Position numbers and translations under genes: made by a program. Below the pieces are notes generated by a model. It was not told where the DNA came from and made no database searches. It worked only from the letters and a program-made list of their open reading frames with translations. Positions 43,940 through 52,792 of a stretch of DNA of 64,000 nucleotides are shown here, piece by piece; position 1 is the stretch's first letter, and each line of letters opens with the position of its first letter. The DNA comes from CAVTWS01 sp963738445 (GTDB lineage: Bacteria; Actinomycetota; Acidimicrobiia; Acidimicrobiales; SHLQ01), in contig CAVTWS010000015.1 of assembly GCA_963738445.1 (NCBI GenBank), forward strand, positions 1 through 64,000, given 5' to 3'.

Positions 43940-44326
43940 TTAGGAACGGAGGTCCCGCCAGCGCCACGACGATCCGTCGAGGAGGAGTTCGGGGTCGCCG
44001 GTCCAGAGGGTGGCGTCGGCGGCGACGGTGAGGGCCGCTGCGAACGCGTCGGCGTAGGCCATCGGGTGGTCGGCCTTGATACGGGCGGCGTCGACGACGA
44101 GCCGCTCGTCAGGAAGCCGAGCGTCGATCACGTTGCGCAGATCCCGAACCGTCTCGGTGGCGGGGTCCTCCCCGTGGAGTCGTCGCAGGACGTAATGGAC
44201 CTCACCGAGGTTGATCCACGACATCAGCGGCTTCTCCTGGCCGAGCAGGTCACTGACGGCCTCGGCCGCAGGGGTGGCGTCCTCCAGGTAGCGGAGGACC
44301 GTCCACGAGTCGAGGACGACGGTCAC
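43940..44326 (-). CDS. PIN-domain toxin (VapC-like)
   Basis: 128 residues from GTG 44326: VVLDSWTVLRYLEDATPAAE, SWINLGEVHYVLRRLHGEDP, ADHPMAYADAFAAALTVAAD, LWTGDPELL. Conserved acidic residues (D of VLDSW, E of GEV, D of YADAF, D of TGDPE) match the PIN active site. GTGA overlap with the antitoxin gene. Confidence 0.85.
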   Translation of the reverse strand: MTVVLDSWTVLRYLEDATPAAEAVSDLLGQEKPLMSWINLGEVHYVLRRLHGEDPATETVRDLRNVIDARLPDERLVVDAARIKADHPMAYADAFAAALTVAADATLWTGDPELLLDGSSWRWRDLRS

Positions 44327-44554
44327 GGGGCCGCTTCGCGCGCCTGGTCTGCGGCCCGTTCACGCTCGAGCTCGTGGGTCAGTGCCGAGCCTCGAGAACC
44401 GCCCGCGAAGCGGAGGGCGATGGTCGGCAGGTCGGACGGCCACGTGGTCGTCGTGGAGCCAGAAGTTGACCTCGTCGCCTGGTTCGATGCCGAGTTGGTC
44501 TCGCAGTTCCTTGGGGATCACGACCTGCCCTTTGGCTCCGACGCGGTGAGTCAT
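44323..44554 (-). CDS. AbrB/SpoVT-type antitoxin (one frameshift)
   Basis: From ATG 44554: MTHRVGAKGQVVIPKELRDQ, LGIEPGDEVNFWLHDDHVAV. The swapped-hairpin AbrB fold is obvious (GAKGQVVIPKELR). A +1 site near 44430 (CG[AC]) leads to LPTIALRFAGGSRGSALTHE, LERERAADQAREAAP, whose stop overlaps the toxin start. The A/T-rich ACTTGTCAGTATAACTG just upstream is a likely promoter/operator. Confidence 0.82.
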
Positions 44555-44601
44555 ACTTGTCAGTATAACTGTGGAGCGCCGACGGCTGTCACCGCAGCAC
44601 C

Positions 44602-44920
44602 GGCGTGGCAAACGTTGGCGGTGTTCGTCGGCGGGTTCGACCTCGACGCGTTCACGGGTGTCTTCGGCAACGACGACGACACGGCGGTGCTGCAGGCGCT
44701 CGATCGCCTGGTCCGCTCGTCGCTCGTGGTCGCCGAGCATGCCGACGGTCGGGTGCGGTACCGCCTTCTGGAGACCATCCGTCAGTTCGGGATCGACGAG
44801 CTCGCCACCGCCGACGTCCTCGACTCCTCCCCGACCGTCACGCCCGATGGTTCGCGAGCCTGGTGGTGGGCACGACTGGCAGCCACGGTGAACCAAGCTT
44901 GATCGCCGCGAAGCGCTCGG
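44602..44920 (+). pseudogene. fragment of an ATPase-type regulator
   Basis: The frame reads AWQTLAVFVGGFDLDAFTGV, VLQALDRLVRSSLVVAEHAD, YRLLETIRQFGIDELATADV. 'FxGGFDLDAFxxV' and 'YRLLETIRQF' are the winged-helix end of the NB-ARC module in LuxR/cyclase ATPase regulators. Neither Walker motifs nor a DNA-binding domain remain. A shifted HARWFASLV follows. Confidence 0.7.
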
Positions 44921-45102
44921 CGCCGTCGAACTGGCCCCGGCGCACCTCCGCGGCGTCGGGTTCTGGTTCCGGTCCGCGACACGGCGTCACCCAGCCCGCA
45001 AAGCAAGTCCGATGCCGGCGCCGCCGTCGCCACGAGCCCGGCTCTCGTCGAGCCGTACGAATCTCTCGAAGACACTCCTGCCCGTTCCCCGGCGCGACGG
45101 CG

Positions 45103-45307
45103 CGGGTTCACGGCGACGAATCGGTTCGTCGATCCCCTGCTCGCGAGGTTGTTGGCCTCTGGAGCGGGGCGGTGGTTCGGCGGCAGGATCGCGCTGCTGC
45201 GCTACGAGGGGCGGCGGTCGGGGGTTCGACGCCAGTTGGTCACCCAGTACGTCCGTGACGGAGACGTGGTGTGGATCTTGGTCGGTGCGCCCACGACCAC
45301 CTCCTGA
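45103..45307 (+). pseudogene. fragment of a deazaflavin-type nitroreductase-like protein
   Basis: The frame reads FTATNRFVDPLLARLLASGA, GRWFGGRIALLRYEGRRSGV, RRQLVTQYVRDGDVVWILVG. RYEGRRSGxRRxxxxxYVRDGD is the N-terminal split-barrel of the DUF385/Ddn-like family. After VGAP the homology stops and nitrilase sequence begins in another frame; the catalytic second half is gone. Confidence 0.65.
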
Positions 45308-45774
45308 CCGTCATCGATATCGATGGCGTCAAGGTGGGGTCGCTGATCTGCTGGGAGAACTACATGCCGCTCGCTCGGATGGCGATGTACGAACGCGGGG
45401 TCGACGTGCTCCTGGCGCCGACATGGGACAACAGCGACGAGTGGGTGCCGACGTTGCGCCACATCGCCAAGCAAGGCCAGATCTTCGTCGTCGGGGTGAC
45501 CGCCTTCCTTCGCGGCAGCGACGTACCCCGGGATCTGTCGGATGCCGATGACCTCTACGGCGGCGACGACGACGTCATGTCGCGCGGCAACACCTCGATC
45601 GTGGCTCCCGGTGGCGAAGTGATCGCCGGCCCACTGATCGGCGAATCGGGCGTCGTGTCGGCCGAGCTCGACCTGTCTCGCATCGCGGCCGGCCGCCGCA
45701 TGTTCGACCCGACCGGTCACTACGCCCGCCCGGACGTGTTGTCGCTCCGCCACCATGTGGTTGGCGAGGCGTAG
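45286..45774 (+). pseudogene. nitrilase/carbon-nitrogen hydrolase, C-terminal half
   Basis: About 160 residues: DHLLTVIDIDGVKVGSLICW, ENYMPLARMAMYERGVDVLL, APTWDNSDEWVPTLRHIAKQ, LYGGDDDVMSRGNTSIVAPG, MFDPTGHYARPDVLSL. The catalytic Cys in GSLICWENYMP is present, but the Glu and Lys of the triad lie in the missing N-terminal ~150 residues. The join to the reductase fragment is at about 45290. Confidence 0.78.
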
Positions 45775-45829
45775 CGGCTCGGCGCCCGAGCCCGGCGTGC
45801 GGGTGACGTCACGCCCGGACCGGCATCCC

Positions 45830-46558
45830 TCAGTCGCCGATGACGACCGTCGGTGGCCCGGACAGGACGAAATGGATGCCGGTGGGGTCGAGGAACGACG
45901 CCACGTCGGGTTCCACGAGCTCACGATTGGCGGGCACCTGGAGCGAGGCGAACCACTGCGGCAGGTCGGCGAACCACTGCTCGGTGACGCCGTCGAAGGC
46001 CGCGTCGGGACCTGAGGACAGGAGCCCATGGTTCTGGTCGTAGCCGTAGAGCGGGTCGCGCAGTTCAGGGACGGTTTGGTACAGGCCGCCGTGGTACTCG
46101 CGCCAGTGTTCGTGGAACGCCTCGAGCCGGTCTGCGTACTCGGGGTGGCGGCGCAGGATGCAGGTGAGCTTGAGCTGGGCGTCGGCGCGGCGGGGGTCGT
46201 CGACGATCACGGTGGCGTCGTCGGTGAGCACCGTGGCTCCTTCGGGCTCCCGGAACCGGGGCGCGTCGGCCGCCCGCCACTCGGCGAAGCCGGGGACGGC
46301 GGCGAATGCGGCCACGGCGTCGAGTGAGTCGAACCACATGACCATCACGCCGTCGTAGCCCTCGCCTGCTGGCTCGCCGGCTGGGTCACGGGCGTCGTCC
46401 TGGGCGATGCGGTGGTTCAGCTCGTACCGGCGCACGTGCTGGCGGAGGGCCGGGTTGGCGGCGATCCACGGTGCGTGCTCGTCGCGCCAGTAGGCGTGGA
46501 ACTCCTCGGGCGATAGTCCCGCTCGGCGCCGGATGAACGTGAACAGCTTGATGCCCAT
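45830..46558 (-). CDS. EthD-domain protein with two domain copies
   Basis: 242 residues containing two ferredoxin-like EthD units: KLFTFIRRRAGLSPEEFHAY, WRDEHAPWIAANPALRQHVR, and a second unit KLTCILRRHPEYADRLEAFH, EHWREYHGGLYQTVPEL. Such proteins bind or break down aromatic or ether-type compounds, but no catalytic residue is defined. It stands between a nitrilase remnant and a divergent VOC gene. Confidence 0.82.
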   Translation of the reverse strand: MGIKLFTFIRRRAGLSPEEFHAYWRDEHAPWIAANPALRQHVRRYELNHRIAQDDARDPAGEPAGEGYDGVMVMWFDSLDAVAAFAAVPGFAEWRAADAPRFREPEGATVLTDDATVIVDDPRRADAQLKLTCILRRHPEYADRLEAFHEHWREYHGGLYQTVPELRDPLYGYDQNHGLLSSGPDAAFDGVTEQWFADLPQWFASLQVPANRELVEPDVASFLDPTGIHFVLSGPPTVVIGD

Positions 46559-46631
46559 GCACGAACGCTACGCCAGCTCGGCGGCTCTGAACGGCTCGGT
46601 CCGAGCCGCCGGTTCGGCTACCGTCGATCCC

Positions 46632-47084
46632 ATGAACGAGCTCATTCGCGGGGTGTCCCACGTGGGCATCGCCGTCTCCGACATGGACCGCTCCATCGCC
46701 TGGTACCGCGATGTGCTCGGTTGGGAGCTCCTCTTCGACGAGTGGATGGAGGGCGCCGACTTCGATGCCATCACCGGCACCCCGGGATCCACGGGTCGTG
46801 CCTGTGGCGGACGGATCGGCGACATGCGGGTCGAGCTGATGTGCTTCGACTACACGCCCCGCACCCCGAGAGGCGCGGGCCTGGGTCTGGGCGTGCTGTC
46901 GCTCGAGGTGGCCGACGCCGCCGCGACCCACGCCGACATGACCCAGCGGGGAACCACCGTGTTCGGCGCGCCGATCGAGCTCTTCGGCACGCGCATGTTC
47001 TTCATCGCCGACCCTGACGGTCAGCCCATCGAGCTGGTGGAGTACATCCCGGGCGGGCCGGCCTGGGGCGGCGCCTACGCGTGA
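46632..47084 (+). CDS. VOC-family (glyoxalase/dioxygenase-like) protein
   Basis: 150 residues from ATG 46632: GVSHVGIAVSDMDRSIAWYR, DVLGWELLFDEW, MRVELMCFDYTPR, GLGVLSLEVADAAATHADMT, MFFIADPDGQPIELVEYIPG. His in SHVGIAV and Glu in IELVEY are the usual metal ligands, and both betaalphabetabetabeta halves are present. Divergent from the EthD gene, with 73 bp between starts. Confidence 0.85.
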   Translation: MNELIRGVSHVGIAVSDMDRSIAWYRDVLGWELLFDEWMEGADFDAITGTPGSTGRACGGRIGDMRVELMCFDYTPRTPRGAGLGLGVLSLEVADAAATHADMTQRGTTVFGAPIELFGTRMFFIADPDGQPIELVEYIPGGPAWGGAYA

Positions 47085-47122
47085 CATGTCGGCGCCGCTG
47101 TCACTGCTGATCGAGGTGGCGG

Positions 47123-47692
47123 CTACGGGACCGGGTCCCGGTGGACGTGGGCGCGCTGGCCGTCGCGGTCGAAGATCATGATCAGCTCGGCCGGGCCGTC
47201 GATGGCCTGGATGGCGTGGGGGGTCATGGTGGCGAACTCGGCTGCTTCGCCGGGCTCGACGATGACCTCACGCTCGCCGAGGATCAGGCGCACCCGCCCG
47301 TCGATGACGAAGAACCAGTCGTGGCCCGGGTGCACGCGCCGGTCTGCGGGGTGACTGGTGGGTTCCAGGCGCATCTTGACCGCGATGGTGTTGCCGGTGG
47401 CCCGGCTCAGCATCCAGGTGGTGCGCTCCCCGGAGGTGCTGGGGGTGGGACGGATGACGACGTCGTCGTCGTGGTCCGCTTCGAGCAATGTCTCGAGGTC
47501 GACCTGGAGGGCTCGGGCCAGGGGTAGCAGGATGTCGAGGCTGATCGTGCGCTTGCCGGTCTCGATCCGGCTGATGGTGGACGCGCTGAGGTGGGTTCGC
47601 TGGGCGAGTTCGTCGAGCGAGAGCCCCAGCGTGTTGCGCAGGCTCCGCAGCCGGGTGCGGACCACCTCCTCGATCTGCGCGGACTCGTTCAT
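47123..47692 (-). CDS. XRE-family helix-turn-helix regulator with C-terminal cupin
   Basis: 189 residues from MNESAQIEEVVRTRLRSLRN. HTH: LGLSLDELAQRTHLSASTIS, RIETGKRTISLDILLPLARA. Cupin: SHPADRRVHPGHDWFFVIDG, RVRLILGEREVIVEPGEAAE, FATMTPHAIQAIDGPAELIM. The usual metal or ligand pocket is plausible (H in HPGHDW and TPHA). Divergent from the oxidoreductase-methyltransferase gene, with palindromes in the 71-bp gap; probably its repressor. Confidence 0.88.
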   Translation of the reverse strand: MNESAQIEEVVRTRLRSLRNTLGLSLDELAQRTHLSASTISRIETGKRTISLDILLPLARALQVDLETLLEADHDDDVVIRPTPSTSGERTTWMLSRATGNTIAVKMRLEPTSHPADRRVHPGHDWFFVIDGRVRLILGEREVIVEPGEAAEFATMTPHAIQAIDGPAELIMIFDRDGQRAHVHRDPVP

Positions 47693-47706
47693 CGTTCTCC
47701 GGCTCT

Positions 47707-47733
47707 CTTGCGAATTGTGCAAGGGATCATGCA
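47707..47733. promoter_or_regulatory. overlapping dyads in the XRE/oxidoreductase divergent gap
   Basis: CTTGC-GAATTGT-GCAAG (47707-47723) is a perfect 5-7-5 dyad, and GTGCA ... TGCAC (47717-47733 region) forms a second overlapping one. They sit between the two divergent starts, where the XRE-cupin regulator would be expected to bind. Confidence 0.55.
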
Positions 47734-47763
47734 CTACATGGGTGGGACCCTATCTTGGGTGGC

Positions 47764-49341
47764 ATGACTGATCACGCCCACCACACGATCGAACGACACT
47801 GTGACGTCGCCGTCATCGGCGGATCGGCCGCGGGACTGGCCGCGGCGCTGCAGCTCGGCCGCCAGCGACGGTCCGTGATCGTCGTCGATTCCGGCGAGCC
47901 GCGCAACGCCCCGGCCGCTCACATGCACGGCTATCTCGGGTACGAGGGCCTGCCGCCCTGGGAGCTGCTGGAGATCGGGCGTGAGGAGGTCCGCAGCTAC
48001 GGCGGCGAAGTGCTCCCCGGTCGGGCGATCGACGTGACTCGCATCGACGAGGACCGCTTTCGCGTCGAGCTCGCTGGTGGCCACACGATTCTCGCCCGCC
48101 GCGTGCTCGCAGCGACCGGCCTCGTCGACGAGTTGCCCGACATCGACGGACTCGCCCCGCACTGGGGCGGCGACGTCGTCCATTGCCCGTTCTGCCACGG
48201 CTACGAAATGCGCGACCGGCGCGTCGTCCACATCGTCACCCACCCGATGGGTCTGCACCCCGCCGAGCTCGTCCGCCATCTCACCGACCGCTACACCCTC
48301 GTCCTGCACAGCGACGTCGACGCCGAGGACCCCAAGCTCGCCGACCTGCGCGCCGCAGGGGTGGAGATCGTCGACGCCCGCGTCAGCCGACTCGTCACCG
48401 GCGCCGACGGTCACGTCGAGGCCGTCCTGCTGACCGGCGGCGCGCGACTCGAGGCCGACGCAGTCATGATCGGCGCCCCGTTCCGGGTCCGGGCCGAACC
48501 GTTCGCGTCGCTCGGAGTGCACACGGCCGCCCACCCGAGCGGGCTCGGCGACGTCGTGCCGGTCGATGCGACCGGAGCGACCAACGTGCCCGGTGTCTAT
48601 GCGGCGGGCAACGTGACCGATCCGAGCCACCAGGTGTCGCAGGCCGCCGCTCACGGCAGCCTGGTGGGCGCGATGATCAGCTTCACGCTGGCCCACGACG
48701 ACGTCGTCGCGGCGGAGCGGCCGTCGGCCAACGAGGCCGACTGGGACCATCGCTACCGCGGCAAGCAGCTGTGGAGCGGCAATCCGAACGGAACGCTCGT
48801 CAACGAGATCAGCGGTGCCGAACCCGGCGCGCGCTCGACATCGGCGCCGGCGAGGGAGGCGACGCCGTCTGGCTCGCCGAACAGGGCTGGGACGTGACCG
48901 CGAACGACATCTCCCAGCGCGCCCTCGACCGGGTGATCGCGGAGACCGAACGACGCGGCTTGCGCATCGAGGCCAACCGCGCCGACGCGAACGCCCTCGC
49001 CCCGTTCCCGTCCGCAACGTTCGACCTCGTGTCGGCGCACTACGCGTCGATCCCTCGCACCCACGACGACCGAGGTGTCCACAACCTCATCGATGCCGTG
49101 GCCCCGGGCGGAACGCTCCTCGTCGTGAGCCACGACCTCGAACCGATGCCGCGCGGCCACCGGCCGAGCGTTCGACCCCGACGCCTATGTCCGGGTCGAG
49201 GATGTCGCGAGGGCGCTCGGCGCCGCCCCGGACTGGGACATCGAGGTCAACGAGACACGAAGCCGACCGCCCGGCGCCCTCTCCACCCACCACGTCGACG
49301 ACGTCGTGTTGCGCGCCCGCCGGCGCGCGGAGCACCCCTGA
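47764..49341 (+). CDS. bifunctional FAD-dependent oxidoreductase / SAM methyltransferase (two frameshifts)
   Basis: About 525 residues from ATG 47764. N-terminal thioredoxin-reductase-like domain: CDVAVIGGSAAGLAAALQLG, VVHCPFCHGYEMRDRRVVH (redox Cys141 and Cys144), VPGVYAAGNVTDPSHQVSQA. From residue ~320: DWDHRYRGKQLWSGNPNGTL, then after a -1 site near 48833 RALDIGAGEGGDAVWLAEQG, WDVTANDISQRALDRV, and after a +1 near 49165 FDPDAYVRVEDVARALGAAP. The same two-domain architecture is annotated in other actinobacteria. The acceptor is unknown. Regulated by the divergent XRE-cupin protein. Confidence 0.87.
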
Positions 49342-49437
49342 GAAGGCCTCGGAACGACCCAGCGCCCCCTGTCTCCGCTCAGGCGTGCGACGATGCGAAC
49401 TACGCCGGACAGGCGATCGTCGAACCGGCGACCGTGC

Positions 49438-50654
49438 TCATCGAGAGGTCGACTGGATCTCGATGAGCCGAGCGTTCAGATGTGCTCGTTCCACTTCGTT
49501 GGTGCACAACTCGATCGCGGTTCGGTAGGAGGTCTCGGCGACGTCGAGGTCGCCGGCACGGTGGGCGAGATCGCCGCGGACTGCGGCGACGCGGTGGTTG
49601 TCGCGCAGGACGGCGTCGAGGCCTTCGAGGAGGGCCAGGCCGCCGCGCGGCCCGCTCGTCTCGGCGACGGCGACGGCGCGGTTGAGCCGCACGACGGGGA
49701 TCCGGTCCGCGCTTCGAGGATGGCGTAGTGCGACGCGATCGCGGCCCAGTTCGTCGCCGCGGCGGTCGGTGCGAGCGTATGTTCGGCGGCGATGAGCGCT
49801 TGGAGCCGGAGCTCCTCGGCGTAGCCGTCCCCGGGCTGGAGCTGGGCGACGAGCCCGAGCCCGACCCGGATCTCGTCGTGGTGCCACGCCGAGCGGTCCT
49901 GGTCGGCCAGGGTCACCAGCCGGCCGTCACGCTCGCGGGCGCTCCGGCGTGAGTGCTGCAACGTCAACAGCGCGAGCATCGCTCGGGCCTGGGCGGCGTC
50001 CGGCGCGAGTCCATGCAGCACGGTGGCGAGCCTCAGGGCATCGCCGGCGAGGTCCGCCCGCATCAGGTCTGGTCCGGAACGGGGCGTGTACCCGGCGGTG
50101 AAGGCCAGATAGATGGTCCGGCAAACCTCGTCGACGCGTGATCTGAGCTCGTTCTCGATCGGGGCCCCGAGCGGGATGCCGGCGAGCACGATCTTCTTCT
50201 TGGCCCGGGTGAGGCGTGCCGCCATGGTCGCGGGGGCGACGAGAAACAGGTGGGCGATCTGCTCGGTGGTCGTTCCGATCACGAGGCGGAGGGCAAGCGC
50301 CGAGCGCGAGACCTGAGGCAGTGCGGGGTGGCAGCACAGCAGGATCAGGTGCAGTCGATCGTCGGGCAACTCGTCGGATGAATCCGTGGGTGGCGTCCAC
50401 TCCGGCCTGACGGCGAGCAGGGGAGCCTTGCGCCCGGCGACCGCCTCGGCCCGCAGCCGTCCGATGACGTTCCGGTGCGCGGTCGTGTACAACCAGCCGG
50501 CGGGGTTGGCCGGCACACCCTGCCCGGGCCATCGATCGGCCGCGCGTGCGAACGCCTCGGCCAAGGCATCTTCGGCGAGATCGAGGCGACGGGTCCGCGC
50601 CACCAGGAGGGCGAGGAGCCGGCCCCACTCGGCGCGGTGGACCTCGTCGATCAT
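49438..50654 (-). CDS. RNA polymerase sigma factor, ECF family with long C-terminal domain (one frameshift)
   Basis: About 405 residues. Sigma region 2: LVARTRRLDLAEDALAEAFA, PANPAGWLYTTAHRNVIGRL. Region 4: LRLVIGTTTEQIAHLFLVAP, ATMAARLTRAKKKI. The C-terminal extension has TPRSGPDLMRADLAGDALRL and, past a -1 site near 49705, IPVVRLNRAVAVAETSGPRG, LALLEGLDAVLRDNHRVAAV. This is the class normally found next to a YCII/DGPF gene, as here. It acts as an alternative sigma factor; no anti-sigma gene is adjacent. Confidence 0.88.
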
Positions 50655-50658
50655 GGGT

Positions 50659-51011
50659 TCAGGGCGCGTCGAGAACGGGCCGGATGTCGATGTCGTAGGC
50701 GGGCAGGACCCGGCACAGCTCGATCACCGTGTCGAGGTCGGGAGCATCCAAGACGTAGTAGCCGCCGATCTGCTCGGCGGCCTCGGCAAAGGGACCGTCG
50801 GTGATGGTCACCTCGCCCCGCGTGTCCGAAGCGTGGTGGCCATCGAGCCGTCCCCCAACGCCTCGCCTCCGAGCATCTCCACGCCGGGCCGAGCGGCGCA
50901 CGCTTCGTCGAACTCGAGGAGCTGGGCCATCGACGCTTCCTGCTCCTCCGCGGTGAGCGCATCCCAGGCCGGCATCTCGCCGTAGCCGGCGAGCAGAACG
51001 AAGTACTTCAC
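50659..51011 (-). CDS. YCII-related (DGPF-domain) protein (one frameshift)
   Basis: About 117 residues from GTG 51011: VKYFVLLAGYGEMPAWDALT, AEEQEASMAQLLEFDEACAA, then after a -1 site near 50825 DTRGEVTITDGPFAEAAEQI, GGYYVLDAPDLDTVIELCRV. The TDGPFAEAAEQIGGYY core is diagnostic. These proteins are a ligand or enzyme-like partner of the adjacent sigma factor, and the two genes are 4 bases apart. Confidence 0.87.
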
Positions 51012-51107
51012 GTTGGACTCCTCTTCCTCACGGCCGGCGCGCATCGCCGACAGGATCATGACGCGCCGGGTAACCCCAAATCGACACGTCGAGGCCTGGG
51101 ATCCGAT

Positions 51108-52652
51108 TCAGGCCGGTTCCGCTTCGTCACGGAGTCGGTCCCGGAGCTCGCGTTTGACGACCTTGCCGTAGTTGTTGGTCGGCAAGGAGTCGACGAAGCG
51201 GTACTCCTTGGGCCGCTTGTAGCGGGCGATGCGGTCGAGACAGGTCTGGTCGAGGTCCTCGATCGGCGGGGGAGCGGCGCCGTCGGCCGCGACGACGAAC
51301 GCGACGATGGCCTCGCCCCACTCCGGATCGGGTCGACCGACCACGGAGACAGCCCCCACCCCCGGGTGGCCGAGCAGCACCTCTTCGACCTCACGCGGGT
51401 AGATGTTCATGCCCCCGCTGATGATCAGGTCCTTCGAGCGATCGCGGAGCGTGAGGTACCCGTCGGCGTCGAAGTTGCCGAGATCGCCGGTGTGCAGCCA
51501 GCCTCCCCGCAGCGCCTCGGCCGTCGCTTCGGGCTGATTCCAGTAGCCCGCCATGACGACGTCACCCCGCACCACCACCTCACCGATCTCGCCGACCGGG
51601 AGCTCACGGTCGTCGTCGTCCACCACCCGAACCTCGACATCCGTTCGGGCGAGGCCGACGCTCTGCATCCGGTCGCGCCACCGGGGATCGTCCCGGTCCG
51701 CATGGTCGGCCTTGGACAGGGCGGTGATCGTCATCGGCGTCTCGCCCTGCCCGTAGATCTGCGCCAGGCGGGGCCCGAAGACGCCCAGCGCGTCCTCGAG
51801 GTCAGCCAGGTACATCGGGGCACCCCCATAGATGATCGTCTTCAGATGGGGCAGGTCGTGGCCGAGGATCGCTCGGTCATCGGCGAGCCGCTTCACCATG
51901 GTGGGCGCAGCGAAGAACGACATCCCCGGCCACCGTTCGAGGAGCGCGGCGATCTCGGCGCCGTCGACACCGCCGGAGTGGGGCACGACGCTCACGGCCC
52001 CGCGGGCCACGTGGGGCAGGCCGTAGAGCCCCGATCCGTGGGAGAGCGGCGCCGCGTGGAGGATCGAGTCCTGCGCGGTCACCCCGTCGATGTCGGCGAG
52101 GTAGTTGAGCGACATCATGAGAAGGTTGCGGTGCGTGAGCGTGGCGCCCTTGGGTCGACCGGTGGTGCCGCTCGTATAGAACAGCCACGCCGGATCCGTG
52201 GGGTGGCGCTCGACGAGCGGCATCGGTGGCGACGCCGTGAGACGGTCCCAACGATCACCCGGCGCCACCACCGCCGCCTCGAGCGACGCGACGGTACCGA
52301 CCAGCGACTCGACGTCGTCGAAGTGGTCCTCGTCGGTCATGACGACGGCCGCCCCGCTGTGGTCGAGGATGTAGGCGATCTCGTCGCGGTGGAGGCGGGC
52401 ATTGACCGGCACGGCCACCAGGCCGGCGTGCCAGATGCCGAACAGCGCTTCGAGGTACTCGGGCCGGTTCCGCATGAGGATGGCGACACGGTCGCCGGGG
52501 GAGAGGCCGAAGGTGTCACGCAGGCCGGCGGCGGTGCTGGCCGTTCGAGCGGCGAGCTCGGCCCAGGTGGCGTGGACCCGTTCGCCATCCGCCAACGCCG
52601 GCACCTCGGGCATCCGCCGGCCGTGACGCTCCACCCAGATCGCCGGGTTCAT
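51108..52652 (-). CDS. AMP-binding acyl-CoA synthetase/ligase
   Basis: 514 residues from ATG 52652 (MNPAIWVERHGRRMPEVPAL). P-loop AWLFYTSGTTGRPKGATLTH, A5 region IYGQGETPMTITALS, hinge GWLHTGDLGNFDADGYLTLR, DRSKDLIISGGMNIYPREVE and the catalytic Lys in NNYGKVVKREL. It activates a carboxylic acid (fatty or aromatic) as acyl-AMP, then CoA thioester. Intact. No companion beta-oxidation gene is adjacent. Confidence 0.9.
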   Translation of the reverse strand: MNPAIWVERHGRRMPEVPALADGERVHATWAELAARTASTAAGLRDTFGLSPGDRVAILMRNRPEYLEALFGIWHAGLVAVPVNARLHRDEIAYILDHSGAAVVMTDEDHFDDVESLVGTVASLEAAVVAPGDRWDRLTASPPMPLVERHPTDPAWLFYTSGTTGRPKGATLTHRNLLMMSLNYLADIDGVTAQDSILHAAPLSHGSGLYGLPHVARGAVSVVPHSGGVDGAEIAALLERWPGMSFFAAPTMVKRLADDRAILGHDLPHLKTIIYGGAPMYLADLEDALGVFGPRLAQIYGQGETPMTITALSKADHADRDDPRWRDRMQSVGLARTDVEVRVVDDDDRELPVGEIGEVVVRGDVVMAGYWNQPEATAEALRGGWLHTGDLGNFDADGYLTLRDRSKDLIISGGMNIYPREVEEVLLGHPGVGAVSVVGRPDPEWGEAIVAFVVAADGAAPPPIEDLDQTCLDRIARYKRPKEYRFVDSLPTNNYGKVVKRELRDRLRDEAEPA

Positions 52653-52792
52653 CGAGCCGCCGCGGTACGAACACTCACGGGGCCGTCCTGGATACTCTCG
52701 TGACGTACCACGGACCGATCGTACCTTCGACGGGCGTGGCGCTCCCGACCTGTCGGTGCCGGCCACAGCGTGGCGGGATGATCGGCGCGTGC

